From Anaerolineales bacterium UBA5797 (GTDB lineage Bacteria > Chloroflexota > Anaerolineae > Anaerolineales > Villigracilaceae): a DNA stretch of 25,247 nt. The DNA lies in NCBI GenBank assembly GCA_002418205.1, contig DIDP01000043.1, positions 1-25,247 on the forward strand, given 5' to 3'. The notes under the pieces were generated by a model. That model saw only the letters and a program-made list of their open reading frames with translations, did not search any database and was not told where the DNA came from. A program made the translations under genes and the position numbers. Below are positions 1 to 6,010 of this stretch, one piece after another (the first letter of the stretch is position 1; the number at the start of each line of letters is the position of its first letter).

Positions 1-23
1 TTTCACATACGTCATTGCGAGCG
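1..23 (+). repeat. Left attachment-site direct repeat
   Basis: These 23 bases are identical to 9985-10007 and diverge immediately afterwards (CAAAC here, GCGCT at the right copy). The right copy follows a tRNA-Leu 3' end, so the same tRNA sequence should directly precede position 1 outside the window. The last 13 bases are the opening of the dispersed GTCATTGCGAG repeat, which is complete only at the right copy. That suggests the right flank is original host sequence and the left copy came with the element. Confidence 0.8.
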
Positions 24-56
24 CAAACACCCCCCCTGTGGTACTGTACGGGCTTT

Positions 57-971
57 ATGTTCCCCCGAACCCGACAGACTTTTTTGGAGCAGGAGCAGTA
101 TTTACCCATCCTTGCAGAGACATTTCTCACCGCGCGCCAGGCTGAGGGAGTGACCAAAGGCACGCTAAAGTATTACCGCGAAAAACTAAACATCTTCCTT
201 GCATGGTGTGAGGCTTGCGCCGTGACGCAAGTCCAGGACGTGACCCCGGACGTATTGCGCCGTTTCCTGCTGGCTATGGCGGAGCGACATAACGCCGGCG
301 GCGTGCATGGCATTTACCGCGCCGTGCGCGCCCTGCTTCGCTGGATCGAGCTTGAGGACGTTATACCAGGATGGAACAGCCCGACGCGCAAAGTCAAAGC
401 CCCGAAGGTGACACTGGACCCAATAGAGGGCGCGTCACTGGACGATATAAACGCCCTGCTTGCCACGTGTGACAGGTCCCTTGCCGGATCGCGTGACACC
501 GCCCTGTTACTGGCATTACTGGACACCGGCGCGCGCGTTGGTGAGTTTCTATCCGTTGACCTGGGAGACGTGGACGCGGCAGGCGTGACGTTGAAGCATA
601 CCAAAGGCAGGCGACCCCGGATCGTGTACCTGTCACCACGGACGCGCCGCGCCGTGCGTGCCTACGTGCGGATGAGAGCCGACAACAACCCGGCACTATG
701 GGTAAACATCCACGGCGAACGGCTGAAACCCGAAGGCTTGCGGGACATGCTGAGACGGCGCGCAAAACAGGCGGGCTTGCAAGAGACACCATCGGCGCAT
801 GACTTCCGGCGCGCCTTCGCGTTGAACTATTTACGCAATGGCGGCGATATATTCACCCTGGCTAGACTGTTGGGGCATACATCCATCAACGTATTGAAAC
901 GCTATCTTGCACAGACCGACCAGGATACACGGATCGCACACAGCAAACATTCCCCCGTTGATCGGCTGTAA
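57..971 (+). CDS. Tyrosine recombinase, probable integrase
   Basis: This 304-aa protein is the likely integrase that recombines the element with the adjacent tRNA-Leu site. The N-terminal 110 residues look like a SAM-like core-binding domain, and the rest is the phage integrase catalytic domain. The full catalytic set is visible: Arg160 (GARVGE), a Lys in HTKGR near 183, His248 and Arg251 (HDFRR), His274 (LGHTS) and the nucleophile Tyr283 (KRYL). I chose ATG 57; a TTG at 15 would extend it by 14 residues but lies inside the attachment repeat. The position beside the left boundary is typical for integrases. A bidirectional terminator follows at 989-1020. XerC/D-like resolution is an alternative role, but the att-adjacent location favours integration. 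Confidence 0.93.
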   Translation: MFPRTRQTFLEQEQYLPILAETFLTARQAEGVTKGTLKYYREKLNIFLAWCEACAVTQVQDVTPDVLRRFLLAMAERHNAGGVHGIYRAVRALLRWIELEDVIPGWNSPTRKVKAPKVTLDPIEGASLDDINALLATCDRSLAGSRDTALLLALLDTGARVGEFLSVDLGDVDAAGVTLKHTKGRRPRIVYLSPRTRRAVRAYVRMRADNNPALWVNIHGERLKPEGLRDMLRRRAKQAGLQETPSAHDFRRAFALNYLRNGGDIFTLARLLGHTSINVLKRYLAQTDQDTRIAHSKHSPVDRL

Positions 972-988
972 CATGAATGTTATCAGAC

Positions 989-1020
989 AAAAAAGCCTCC
1001 CTATTTGCGGGAGGCTTTTT
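989..1020. terminator. Bidirectional intrinsic terminator
   Basis: GCCTCCC (995-1001) pairs with GGGAGGC (1009-1015) around a 7-base loop, with an A-run before and a T-run after. It can end transcription of the integrase rightward and of the repressor leftward. The repressor stop codon (1001-1003) lies inside the hairpin. Confidence 0.9.
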
Positions 1021-1255
1021 GTTGTTCATCGGGTGTGTATTCGAGCAGGTCCGAAAGATTGACCCCGAAATATTTACATAATGCTTCAATGACTGGCAGA
1101 TCGAAGCGTGTCACAGTGTTGTTTGCCCAGGCGGTGAGGGATGGGCGGCTGATACCTGTTTCTTTTGAAACTTCCAAAAGAGATATAGTCCGCTTTTCTC
1201 TTGCCCGTTTTTGAGCGAGTAATTCACCAAATTTATTGTCAATTGGCACGTTCAT
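1001..1255 (-). CDS. Cro/CI-type helix-turn-helix repressor
   Basis: This 84-aa protein has a single XRE-family helix-turn-helix domain: residues 28-47 (EVSKETGISRPSLTAWANN) form the two helices, followed by the usual DLPVIEALCKYFGVNLSDLLE tail in two parts (residues 52-72). The open frame extends upstream to 1330, but ATG 1255 is preferred because GGAG sits 7 bases ahead. It is divergent from the 1420 operon, with a repeat-rich AT-rich region between, the layout of a lysogeny-type switch. It probably represses the rightward promoter at 1368-1396 and perhaps itself. There is no peptidase or dimerisation domain for RecA-triggered cleavage, so induction must work differently, for example through an antirepressor. 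Confidence 0.88.
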   Translation of the reverse strand: MNVPIDNKFGELLAQKRAREKRTISLLEVSKETGISRPSLTAWANNTVTRFDLPVIEALCKYFGVNLSDLLEYTPDEQQKASRK

Positions 1256-1275
1256 AATTTTACTCCAACAGTGAA

Positions 1276-1396
1276 AAACTAGTGTTACATTCCGGTGTGC
1301 AGTGTTTTGTAAATTATAACACAATAGCACTATCTTTAGAATTGTAAAATTATGTACTTTATTTTACTTGCTTAAATTGTAGACTAGTATTACAAT
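1276..1396. promoter_or_regulatory. Divergent promoter/operator region of the element
   Basis: An AT-rich spacer between repressor and operon. The 12-mer ACTAGTGTTACA (1278-1289) recurs as ACTAGTATTACA (1383-1394). Position 1376-1396 is an inverted repeat, ATTGTA with TACAAT around 9 bases. A second inverted repeat pairs GTAAAAT (1344-1350) with ATTTTAC (1361-1367), and GTGTT (1302-1306) pairs with AACAC (1318-1322). A minus-strand TATAAT at 1318-1313 may be the repressor's -10. These are candidate repressor sites; occupancy is inferred. Confidence 0.6.
1368..1396 (+). promoter_or_regulatory. Promoter of the first element operon
   Basis: TTGCTT (1368-1373), a 17-base spacer and TACAAT (1391-1396) form a sigma70-like promoter 24 bases before the first start codon. 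The inverted repeat at 1376-1396 covers the spacer and -10, so a bound repressor would block polymerase. Confidence 0.65.
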
Positions 1397-1419
1397 GGGG
1401 GTATTCAGGAGATACCGCC

Positions 1420-1554
1420 ATGCAAACGACCTACAACGGATACACCGAAAGCGACGAACATGTAAAGGCACGACTAGCCCGCGCATGGAAGCGACACCTT
1501 GAAATTATCGCAGAGCGCGAGCAACAACAGCAAGACCAGGGGGAAGATGAATGA
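1420..1554 (+). CDS. 44-aa basic/acidic small protein, first gene of the operon
   Basis: This short frame begins at ATG 1420 with AGGAG 8 bases upstream and ends at TGA 1552-1554, which overlaps the next ATG (1551) in an ATGA junction, so the two are probably translationally coupled. The protein is charged: a middle segment ARLARAWKRHLEIIAEREQQ is likely one amphipathic helix, followed by an acidic GEDE tail. I recognise no family. Its place as the first gene of the regulated operon, directly before a recombinase, would suit a recombination directionality factor or antirepressor, but no motif shows this. Confidence 0.7.
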   Translation: MQTTYNGYTESDEHVKARLARAWKRHLEIIAEREQQQQDQGEDE

Positions 1555-2465
1555 CAACAGCCCTCACCACCCCTACCCCGCTGGACCTGTCCGCCATTGA
1601 TCGGGCAGCCTTGCAGCCGTCCACCAAAGCCAAGTACAGGCGCGAAATTGAACAGATGCGCGCCCAGGGTATCAACCCGGCGGACCATGCCCAATTGCAA
1701 GCCTACGCCGATACTTTGAAGTCAAGCCGCAAACAGTTTTTGAAGTCTGCCCTTCGCCTCATGGTGCAAGACCTGGAACAGTCATTGAAGGCGGGCGCGA
1801 CCCCGGACAATATCGGGCATGTGCAAGCCGCGCTGTATCGCTTCGATGCGATGAAAAACGCCGTCACTGTCAAACAGCATAAAGGCATGAAGGCGCATAC
1901 CTGGCTATCACAAGCGCAGGTGATCCACATTACCGCGTTGTGCGGTGACACGTTGGAAGGAAAGCGCGACTGGATCGTCCTGGGCTTGCTCCTGGGTGCT
2001 GGCTTGCGCCGTGAGGAACTTGTCACCCTGACGTTTGACGCCATGAAGCAGCAGCCCGCCAAAAGCGGGAAAATGCGCGACGTGATCGAAGTCACCGGCA
2101 AGGGGGCAAAAACGAGAGTGATACCCCTGAGTGAAAAACTAGGATCGCGCTTGCGCGAGTGGCGCGACGTTGCCGGCGGCGGCTTGATCGCCCGCGCCAT
2201 GACCAAACGCGGCGACCTGTCCGGGAGCAAGAGCAGCAAGGGAGTTTTTGAACTGGTAAGACGCTATGGGGAAAAGATCGGACTGCCTGAGCTTGCGCCT
2301 CACGACATGCGGCGGACGTTCGCGCAGCTGGCTTATGAGGCAGGTATCCCCATCACACAGATAAGCGTTTTGTTAGGTCATAGTAGCGTGCAAACAACGC
2401 AACGCTATTTAAACCTTGCGCTTGACATTGAAACGAGCGCGAGCGACTTTATCCCCCTCTCATGA
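1551..2465 (+). CDS. Second tyrosine recombinase
   Basis: A 304-aa phage-integrase/XerC-D-type recombinase, the same length as the first but not closely similar outside the catalytic motifs. Catalytic residues are all present: Arg153 (GLRREE), Lys184 (GKGAKTR), His251 and Arg254 (HDMRRTF), His277 (LGHSS) and Tyr286 (TQRYL). The N-terminal half is a probable helical DNA-binding domain with many Lys and Arg residues. It is coupled to the 44-aa gene and expressed from the repressor-controlled promoter, unlike the first integrase. Possible roles are excision, dimer resolution of a circular form, or recombination at a second site such as the inverted repeat at 9497-9551. The sequence does not decide between these. 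Confidence 0.92.
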   Translation: MTTALTTPTPLDLSAIDRAALQPSTKAKYRREIEQMRAQGINPADHAQLQAYADTLKSSRKQFLKSALRLMVQDLEQSLKAGATPDNIGHVQAALYRFDAMKNAVTVKQHKGMKAHTWLSQAQVIHITALCGDTLEGKRDWIVLGLLLGAGLRREELVTLTFDAMKQQPAKSGKMRDVIEVTGKGAKTRVIPLSEKLGSRLREWRDVAGGGLIARAMTKRGDLSGSKSSKGVFELVRRYGEKIGLPELAPHDMRRTFAQLAYEAGIPITQISVLLGHSSVQTTQRYLNLALDIETSASDFIPLS

Positions 2466-2479
2466 AAGGAGAAAAAACC

Positions 2480-2749
2480 ATGACCGCAAACAGCAAACAG
2501 ATCGAGCCTTTGACCGCGTTGGAGGTGCATAAATACTTCAACCGCGTAGGCGAAGCATTGACCAAAGCCACAGGCAACAAGAGGGCAGGCGAAGCGATGA
2601 CAAACCTGCATTTTCTTGGACTTGCCCTGCAACACGGACTGACTGCCGACCTGGGCATGAAGGAACTTGCAAAAGCGCGCCGCGCCCTGGAGCGTTTCAT
2701 CGAAGAAACATTTCCCACCAACACCCCCGCAGGAGGCGCGACGCCATGA
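2480..2749 (+). CDS. Hypothetical 89-aa protein
   Basis: Starts at ATG 2480 with a strong AAAGGAG ahead; the open frame reaches 2462 but the ribosome site fixes the inner start. It follows the second recombinase by 14 bases and ends in an ATGA overlap with the next gene. The sequence is mostly helical (residues 10-80) with several Lys and Arg residues and no membrane segment or metal motif. I do not recognise a family. Confidence 0.75.
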   Translation: MTANSKQIEPLTALEVHKYFNRVGEALTKATGNKRAGEAMTNLHFLGLALQHGLTADLGMKELAKARRALERFIEETFPTNTPAGGATP

Positions 2750-2965
2750 CCAGACAGCAAGCCGGCAGCAAAGGCGGACGCGCCACAGTTGACAGGCACG
2801 GACGCGAACACATGCAACAGATCGGGCGCAAAGGCGCGGCGGTGACATGGACCCGTTACCGGCTTGTGCCCTGGAAACTGTCTCAATATGCGATGGTGGA
2901 TAAAAACACCAACGAAGTAAAGGCGGTGCGATGAAACATTCCCCACTAACACCCCCACAGGAGGC
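2720..2965 (+). repeat. Duplicated segment carrying a ribosome site
   Basis: AACACCCCCGCAGGAGGC at 2720-2737 recurs at 2948-2965 with a single change (G to A). Similarity extends a few bases upstream (TTCCCACC and TTCCCCACT). The copies are read in different frames, so the conservation is in the DNA, not the protein. The first supplies AGGAGG 9 bases before the 2746 gene; the second lies inside the 2931 gene. Confidence 0.7.
2746..2934 (+). CDS. KGG-motif small protein (YciG/Con-10-like)
   Basis: A 62-aa protein with two glycine-lysine repeats, AGSKGGRATVDRHGREHMQQ followed by IGRKGAAVTW, resembling the KGG (stress-induced acidophilic repeat) motif of YciG and fungal Con-10 proteins. These are small, disordered, basic proteins linked to stress or desiccation, with no known biochemical activity. 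AGGAGG lies 9 bases upstream, and both ends overlap neighbouring genes by ATGA. In mobile elements such proteins might bind DNA or RNA, but that is speculation. Confidence 0.75.
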   Translation: MTRQQAGSKGGRATVDRHGREHMQQIGRKGAAVTWTRYRLVPWKLSQYAMVDKNTNEVKAVR

Positions 2966-3107
2966 AGTCGAACAGGCGGTGACCGCCCTCGATGAACTGG
3001 AAGCCGCCATAGATGAGCATGATAACCGCAAGATCGGCGCGCGCTTGTACGAACTACGCCGCGCATTGCAGGCATTAAAGAGCCTGGCGGAAGGGCTGAA
3101 ACAATGA
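2931..3107 (+). CDS. Hypothetical 58-aa helical protein
   Basis: Begins at ATG 2931, overlapping the previous stop by ATGA, and ends at TGA 3105-3107, overlapping the next ATG at 3104. After a proline-rich start the protein is a continuous amphipathic helix (VTALDELEAAIDEHDNRKIG, then a basic half RLYELRRALQALKSLAEGL), suggesting a helical hairpin or coiled coil. No family recognised. The tight overlaps on both sides support it as a real gene. Confidence 0.7.
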   Translation: MKHSPLTPPQEAVEQAVTALDELEAAIDEHDNRKIGARLYELRRALQALKSLAEGLKQ

Positions 3108-3427
3108 CCCGAATACTTATTCTGTTCCTCACCCTGTCCCTTGCCGCGTGCAATTACGTTGACCCCATCGCGGCATTGCAGCAGCAGCCCGTCACAGTGA
3201 CACCCTCCCCCACTACTGACACGCATCCGAACATGCTAGGAAGTGCGGAACTTCCCCAATGTACGGTTACCGGCGCGCTGAACGTCCGCAGCGGTCCCGG
3301 TGTGTCTCATGCGGTGATCGGCTACCTGTACGCGGGCGATATTGTCACCATCCAAACCCAGCGCGGCGCATGGCTGAACATTGGCAACGGATGGATCCAT
3401 TCCAAATATTGCATGAAAGGAAAATAA
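3104..3427 (+). CDS. Lipoprotein with a bacterial SH3 domain
   Basis: A 107-aa exported lipoprotein. Residues 1-16 are a signal peptide with lipobox LAAC (Cys16 is the lipidated residue). A Thr/Pro-rich linker follows, then a bacterial SH3 domain (SH3_3 type, about residues 54-103) with the diagnostic ALNVRSGPG motif and the closing WLNIGNGWIHSKYC. Such domains bind cell-wall peptides or other ligands. The two Cys residues flanking the domain (PQC and KYC) could form a disulfide. It overlaps the preceding gene by ATGA and precedes a membrane protein by 3 bases, so the pair may act together at the cell surface, for example in exclusion of related elements. That role is inferred from position only. 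Confidence 0.88.
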   Translation: MTRILILFLTLSLAACNYVDPIAALQQQPVTVTPSPTTDTHPNMLGSAELPQCTVTGALNVRSGPGVSHAVIGYLYAGDIVTIQTQRGAWLNIGNGWIHSKYCMKGK

Positions 3428-3430
3428 ACC

Positions 3431-4135
3431 ATGAACGAAAAAACCGAGTTTCAGAAGCAGCGCAGCGGCGCGATGTTGTTTGGCGCGGTGGTGTATGTCG
3501 GTGTTGTCCTTGCCTCCACCACCCTGTTTATTACGTTCGTCCTGACCGCCTTCCCGAAGGACGCGTATTTCACCCGCTTTATCATGACGATAGCGGGACT
3601 GTTGATCGGTGCCTCCATGCTGGCTTTTCCCGTTGCCCTGCATACCTGGGCAGTCGGTGGGACACACCGGACCGTGACGACCCTCCTCTACTACGGTGAA
3701 ATGGGGATCGTTGCCCTCAACAGCATTGTGTCATTCGCCTCCCTGCTGGCGAAGTACAGCGGCTACACCATGCCGGAATGGGTGCTACTGTACGAGCCGT
3801 TTTCCATCGTGGCTATCGTGTACACCCTGGCAGCCTGGGGGACCATCTTCCAACTTGACCCTATGGCGAAGTCACGCGAACGCGAACGCCAGGCGGAACA
3901 GTTGTTCAACGAGAAGGTGTCAAAAAAGGAACTGGAATTCCTGGACAGCATCGAGGGCGAAGATACCATTGTAGCCGCAGCCACGGCGAAGGTACAGGAG
4001 AAATATCAGCGCGACTACACCCGGCAGCCGAAGCACTTCGGATCGGGCAAAAAGCAAGCCGCCCTGGTTGACCAGTTGTTCAAGAGCGAAGCGGAGCAGC
4101 CCAAACTGGGCAAATCCTTTCGTGAGGAAGAATAG
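3431..4135 (+). CDS. Four-helix membrane protein with cytoplasmic tail
   Basis: A 234-aa protein with four likely transmembrane helices at about residues 14-40, 47-74, 82-108 and 117-142, then a charged, helical tail of about 90 residues (RERERQAEQLFNEKV onward), probably cytoplasmic. A ribosome site AAAGGA overlaps the end of the lipoprotein gene. I recognise no family. No transporter, holin or secretion motif is clear, and it is larger than typical holins. Its pairing with the SH3 lipoprotein suggests a surface or exclusion function, or anchoring of element DNA, but nothing in the sequence shows which. Confidence 0.85.
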   Translation: MNEKTEFQKQRSGAMLFGAVVYVGVVLASTTLFITFVLTAFPKDAYFTRFIMTIAGLLIGASMLAFPVALHTWAVGGTHRTVTTLLYYGEMGIVALNSIVSFASLLAKYSGYTMPEWVLLYEPFSIVAIVYTLAAWGTIFQLDPMAKSRERERQAEQLFNEKVSKKELEFLDSIEGEDTIVAAATAKVQEKYQRDYTRQPKHFGSGKKQAALVDQLFKSEAEQPKLGKSFREEE

Positions 4136-4139
4136 CCGC

Positions 4140-4262
4140 GTGTACACCTGGACGTGCCAGTTTTGCGGGCAGCCCTTCGAGACGACCCACTACGGGAAAC
4201 GCTACTGCAACAACGCCCATAAACAGGCAGCCTACCGCGAGCGACAACACGCCGAAGTGTGA
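4140..4262 (+). CDS. 40-aa single zinc-finger protein
   Basis: Start GTG 4140 with GAGGAAG about 10 bases ahead; the same frame is open back to an ATG at 4068 that would overlap the membrane-protein gene in another frame. The product is one metal-binding knuckle: Cys-x2-Cys (CQFCGQPF), a GKRYCNNAH segment supplying Cys and His, then a basic AAYRERQ tail. This C-x2-C...YCS-x2-C/H-xQAAYR pattern is common in very small proteins of phages and plasmids, whose function is not known; nucleic-acid binding is likely. It is the last gene of the first operon. Confidence 0.72.
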   Translation: MYTWTCQFCGQPFETTHYGKRYCNNAHKQAAYRERQHAEV

Positions 4263-4402
4263 GACGGTATGACCGTAACGCAAAACAGCCCCATATGCCC
4301 CGGATCGGCAAGGTCCGGGGCAGGGGGATGGATTTTATTACGGCATGAAATTTGTGACACAGAACATATGAGCTACACCCTTGTTTTTTTGAGTATTTGC
4401 GG
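4263..4402. other. Spacer after the first operon with a GC hairpin
   Basis: GCCCCGGA (4297-4304) pairs with TCCGGGGC (4314-4321) around 9 bases. There is no T-run, so it may be a weak terminator or RNA-stabilising hairpin for the first operon. The rest is AT-rich and leads into the promoter at 4381-4408. Confidence 0.55.
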
Positions 4403-4408
4403 TATACT
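4381..4408 (+). promoter_or_regulatory. Promoter for the leader RNA
   Basis: TATACT (4403-4408) is a good -10. TTGTTT (4381-4386) at 16 bases is a modest -35. Transcription would start near 4415. A TTGACA occurs at 4414-4419 but has no matching -10 downstream, so it is less likely. Confidence 0.5.
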
Positions 4409-4414
4409 TCAAGT

Positions 4415-4602
4415 TGACAATTTAATATTTCATTCGCTGGAAAGTGTGCTTGCCCAGGATAACCCGAGGCTGTCAGGCAGCAAGGGAAGAAAAGGGGCAG
4501 GCGAAGAAACAACCGTTAGGCATGAGTTGTGTAAGCGGTTGGAAGGCGGAAAGGTAGACGATTTTTGTCGTCTGTCTTTCCATCTTCCAACCGCTTTTTT
4601 TT
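4415..4602 (+). ncRNA. Structured leader RNA or small RNA with attenuator layout
   Basis: About 190 bases from the putative promoter to a very strong terminator contain no credible coding sequence but several helices. CTTGCCC (4449-4455) pairs with GGGCAGG (4495-4501), enclosing a small hairpin GCTG/CAGC (4469-4472, 4478-4481). ACAAC (4509-4513) pairs with GTTGT (4526-4530). CAACCGTT (4510-4517) can instead pair with AAGCGGTTG (4534-4541 plus flanking), which would remove the 5' arm of the terminator. Mutually exclusive helices of this kind are the hallmark of transcription attenuators and riboswitches. Downstream lies the replication operon with no other obvious promoter. A free-standing regulatory RNA is the alternative. 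I do not recognise a known RNA family. Confidence 0.6.
4533..4602 (+). terminator. Long intrinsic terminator before the replication operon
   Basis: A 13-bp stem (4533-4545 with 4584-4596), then a 6-bp stem (4548-4553 with 4576-4581) and a further 6-bp stem (4556-4561 with 4568-4573), separated by two 2x2 internal loops and capped by TTTTTG. The T-run is 4595-4602. At 25 base pairs it is far longer than a usual terminator. Confidence 0.92.
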
Positions 4603-4685
4603 GTTAATTTCCCGCCCCGTTAAAAAATACCGCCCTGTTGTGAGCAGAGCGGCGGGACGGCGAACACAGTAAAGGACGGTTTACC

Positions 4686-5153
4686 ATGTTCAAGAACAAT
4701 GATAGCACGATAGCAGGAAAGATACAACTTGAGGAGGGCAGAGGGGGCAAACTCAAATTCTATGCCTTCAACCACAACAAACGCCGGCGCGTTCACATCG
4801 GGACGTTGATCGGCGGAACCTATGAAAAGGTAGCATCCATTTTGAGGCAACCGGAGCCGTCCCTATGTGTGACGACCTCCGAGTTTGGCGCGTTGGTGGA
4901 TGCCGGCGCGCAATTCATCCGCATTATCGCGGAGGGCGCAACGTACAGTATCAGCGTGCCTGACTTCAAACGGCAGGCAGTTGAGTTTTATTTGCCGGCA
5001 TACGGTCCGCAGCTTCGCGTCCCGCTTCGCGCCTGGCAGTATTCGAGCGCGGTCACCAAACGCAACAGCCGCACGGATGCGCCCGCGCTTGTGCGGTCCG
5101 TAATGGACGTGATCGCAGACAAGCGGGAACGACAGTTAAATTTGTTTGGATGA
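4686..5153 (+). CDS. Hypothetical 155-aa protein with C-terminal clamp-binding-like motif
   Basis: First gene of the second operon, with AGGA about 10 bases before ATG 4686. The body (residues 8-120) looks beta-rich and basic (HNKRRRVHIG, KLKFYAF), consistent with nucleic-acid binding, but I recognise no family. The last residues, RQLNLFG, match the QLxLF pentapeptide that bacterial polymerases, MutS and clamp loaders use to bind the sliding clamp, and it sits at the extreme C-terminus after a helix (LVRSVMDVIADKRE), where such motifs are usually found. Immediately upstream of the TOPRIM and primase-polymerase genes, it may recruit the host clamp to element DNA. The match could be chance; the motif is short. 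Confidence 0.8.
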   Translation: MFKNNDSTIAGKIQLEEGRGGKLKFYAFNHNKRRRVHIGTLIGGTYEKVASILRQPEPSLCVTTSEFGALVDAGAQFIRIIAEGATYSISVPDFKRQAVEFYLPAYGPQLRVPLRAWQYSSAVTKRNSRTDAPALVRSVMDVIADKRERQLNLFG

Positions 5154-5157
5154 CGCC

Positions 5158-6003
5158 ATGCTGAGAGACGACTACAACCCCCGCAGGGAAAATGCTGAAA
5201 TGTTGGATCGAGCCTATGAACTGGTCGAGAGTGTGCCGTACCAGGTAAGCGCGCGCTGGCTTTTTTACCGCCTCTTACAGGAGGGGTACTACTCTACAAA
5301 ACAGGACTACGACAACAAGTTTTTGAAGGCAGTCAGCGCGGCGCGCCATGCGTTTTATAAGGGCTGGCGACCCGATACACTAGCCGATGAAACCCGCGAA
5401 AGCATCGCCGGCGGCGACGGCTGGCGGGATCCTCAAGCCTGGCTGAAAGCAGTAGCAAAGGCGAAATGTCAACTGGATAAATGGCATACACAGCCGGTCT
5501 ATCTTGAATGTTGGTATGAAGCCCGCGCCATGACTGACCAATTCAGGCATTACACCGAATATGTCACGCTTCGCCCGATGGGTGGGCAGCCGTCCATCCC
5601 GTACAAGTGGGAGGCGGCGAAGGACCTGGAACGCGCCGCGCGCGACTACGGCAAGCCCGTTGTCATCCTGTATTTTGGCGACCTGGACCCGGCAGGCGAA
5701 ACGATAAGCGAAGTGATCGAGCGCGATATATCCGCATGGTGCAATGTCTCATTCGAGTTTGTGCGGTGCGGACTGACTGAGGAGCAGGTCACCCGTTACA
5801 ACGTCCCGGAGAACATTGACCATCCCGGCGCGTACCAATGGGAAGCCCTCACCGATGAAGGCGCGCGGGACATTATCACTGAAAACATTAACCAGTATTT
5901 GCGCCATGACGCAATAGAGCAGATCGAAGAACAGGAAGAAGAAGTTACCGGCTGGCTGGCTGAGAAGTTGTCACAGCTTGCCGATGAATGGAACGACCAA
6001 TAG
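5158..6003 (+). CDS. Spo11/topoisomerase VI-A-like TOPRIM protein
   Basis: A 281-aa protein from ATG 5158 (TTG 5146 is a possible start four residues earlier). The N-terminal part has a winged-helix-like segment, SARWLFYRLLQEGYYST, that resembles the R-x-x-[YF]-Y catalytic-tyrosine motif of topoisomerase VI-A/Spo11; Tyr37 would be the candidate nucleophile. The C-terminal part has TOPRIM features: a Glu in CWYEARA (Glu121) and the metal-binding GDLDPAG (Asp175, Asp177). An acidic helical tail follows. No subunit B ATPase is nearby. Such free-standing proteins occur in phages and plasmids and may cleave DNA. Placed between the clamp-motif protein and the primase-polymerase (gap 7 bases), it probably works in replication initiation or resolution. 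The family assignment is moderate; the activity is inferred. Confidence 0.78.
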   Translation: MLRDDYNPRRENAEMLDRAYELVESVPYQVSARWLFYRLLQEGYYSTKQDYDNKFLKAVSAARHAFYKGWRPDTLADETRESIAGGDGWRDPQAWLKAVAKAKCQLDKWHTQPVYLECWYEARAMTDQFRHYTEYVTLRPMGGQPSIPYKWEAAKDLERAARDYGKPVVILYFGDLDPAGETISEVIERDISAWCNVSFEFVRCGLTEEQVTRYNVPENIDHPGAYQWEALTDEGARDIITENINQYLRHDAIEQIEEQEEEVTGWLAEKLSQLADEWNDQ

Positions 6004-6010
6004 AGGGTAA

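Noticed and set aside
2405..3226. 273-aa leftward open frame
   Set aside because: Antisense to four tightly overlapping rightward genes with ribosome sites; Arg/Cys/Ser-rich shadow.
4269..4607. 112-aa rightward open frame
   Set aside because: It runs through the leader-RNA helices and ends in the terminator T-run; no ribosome site and no protein-like composition.
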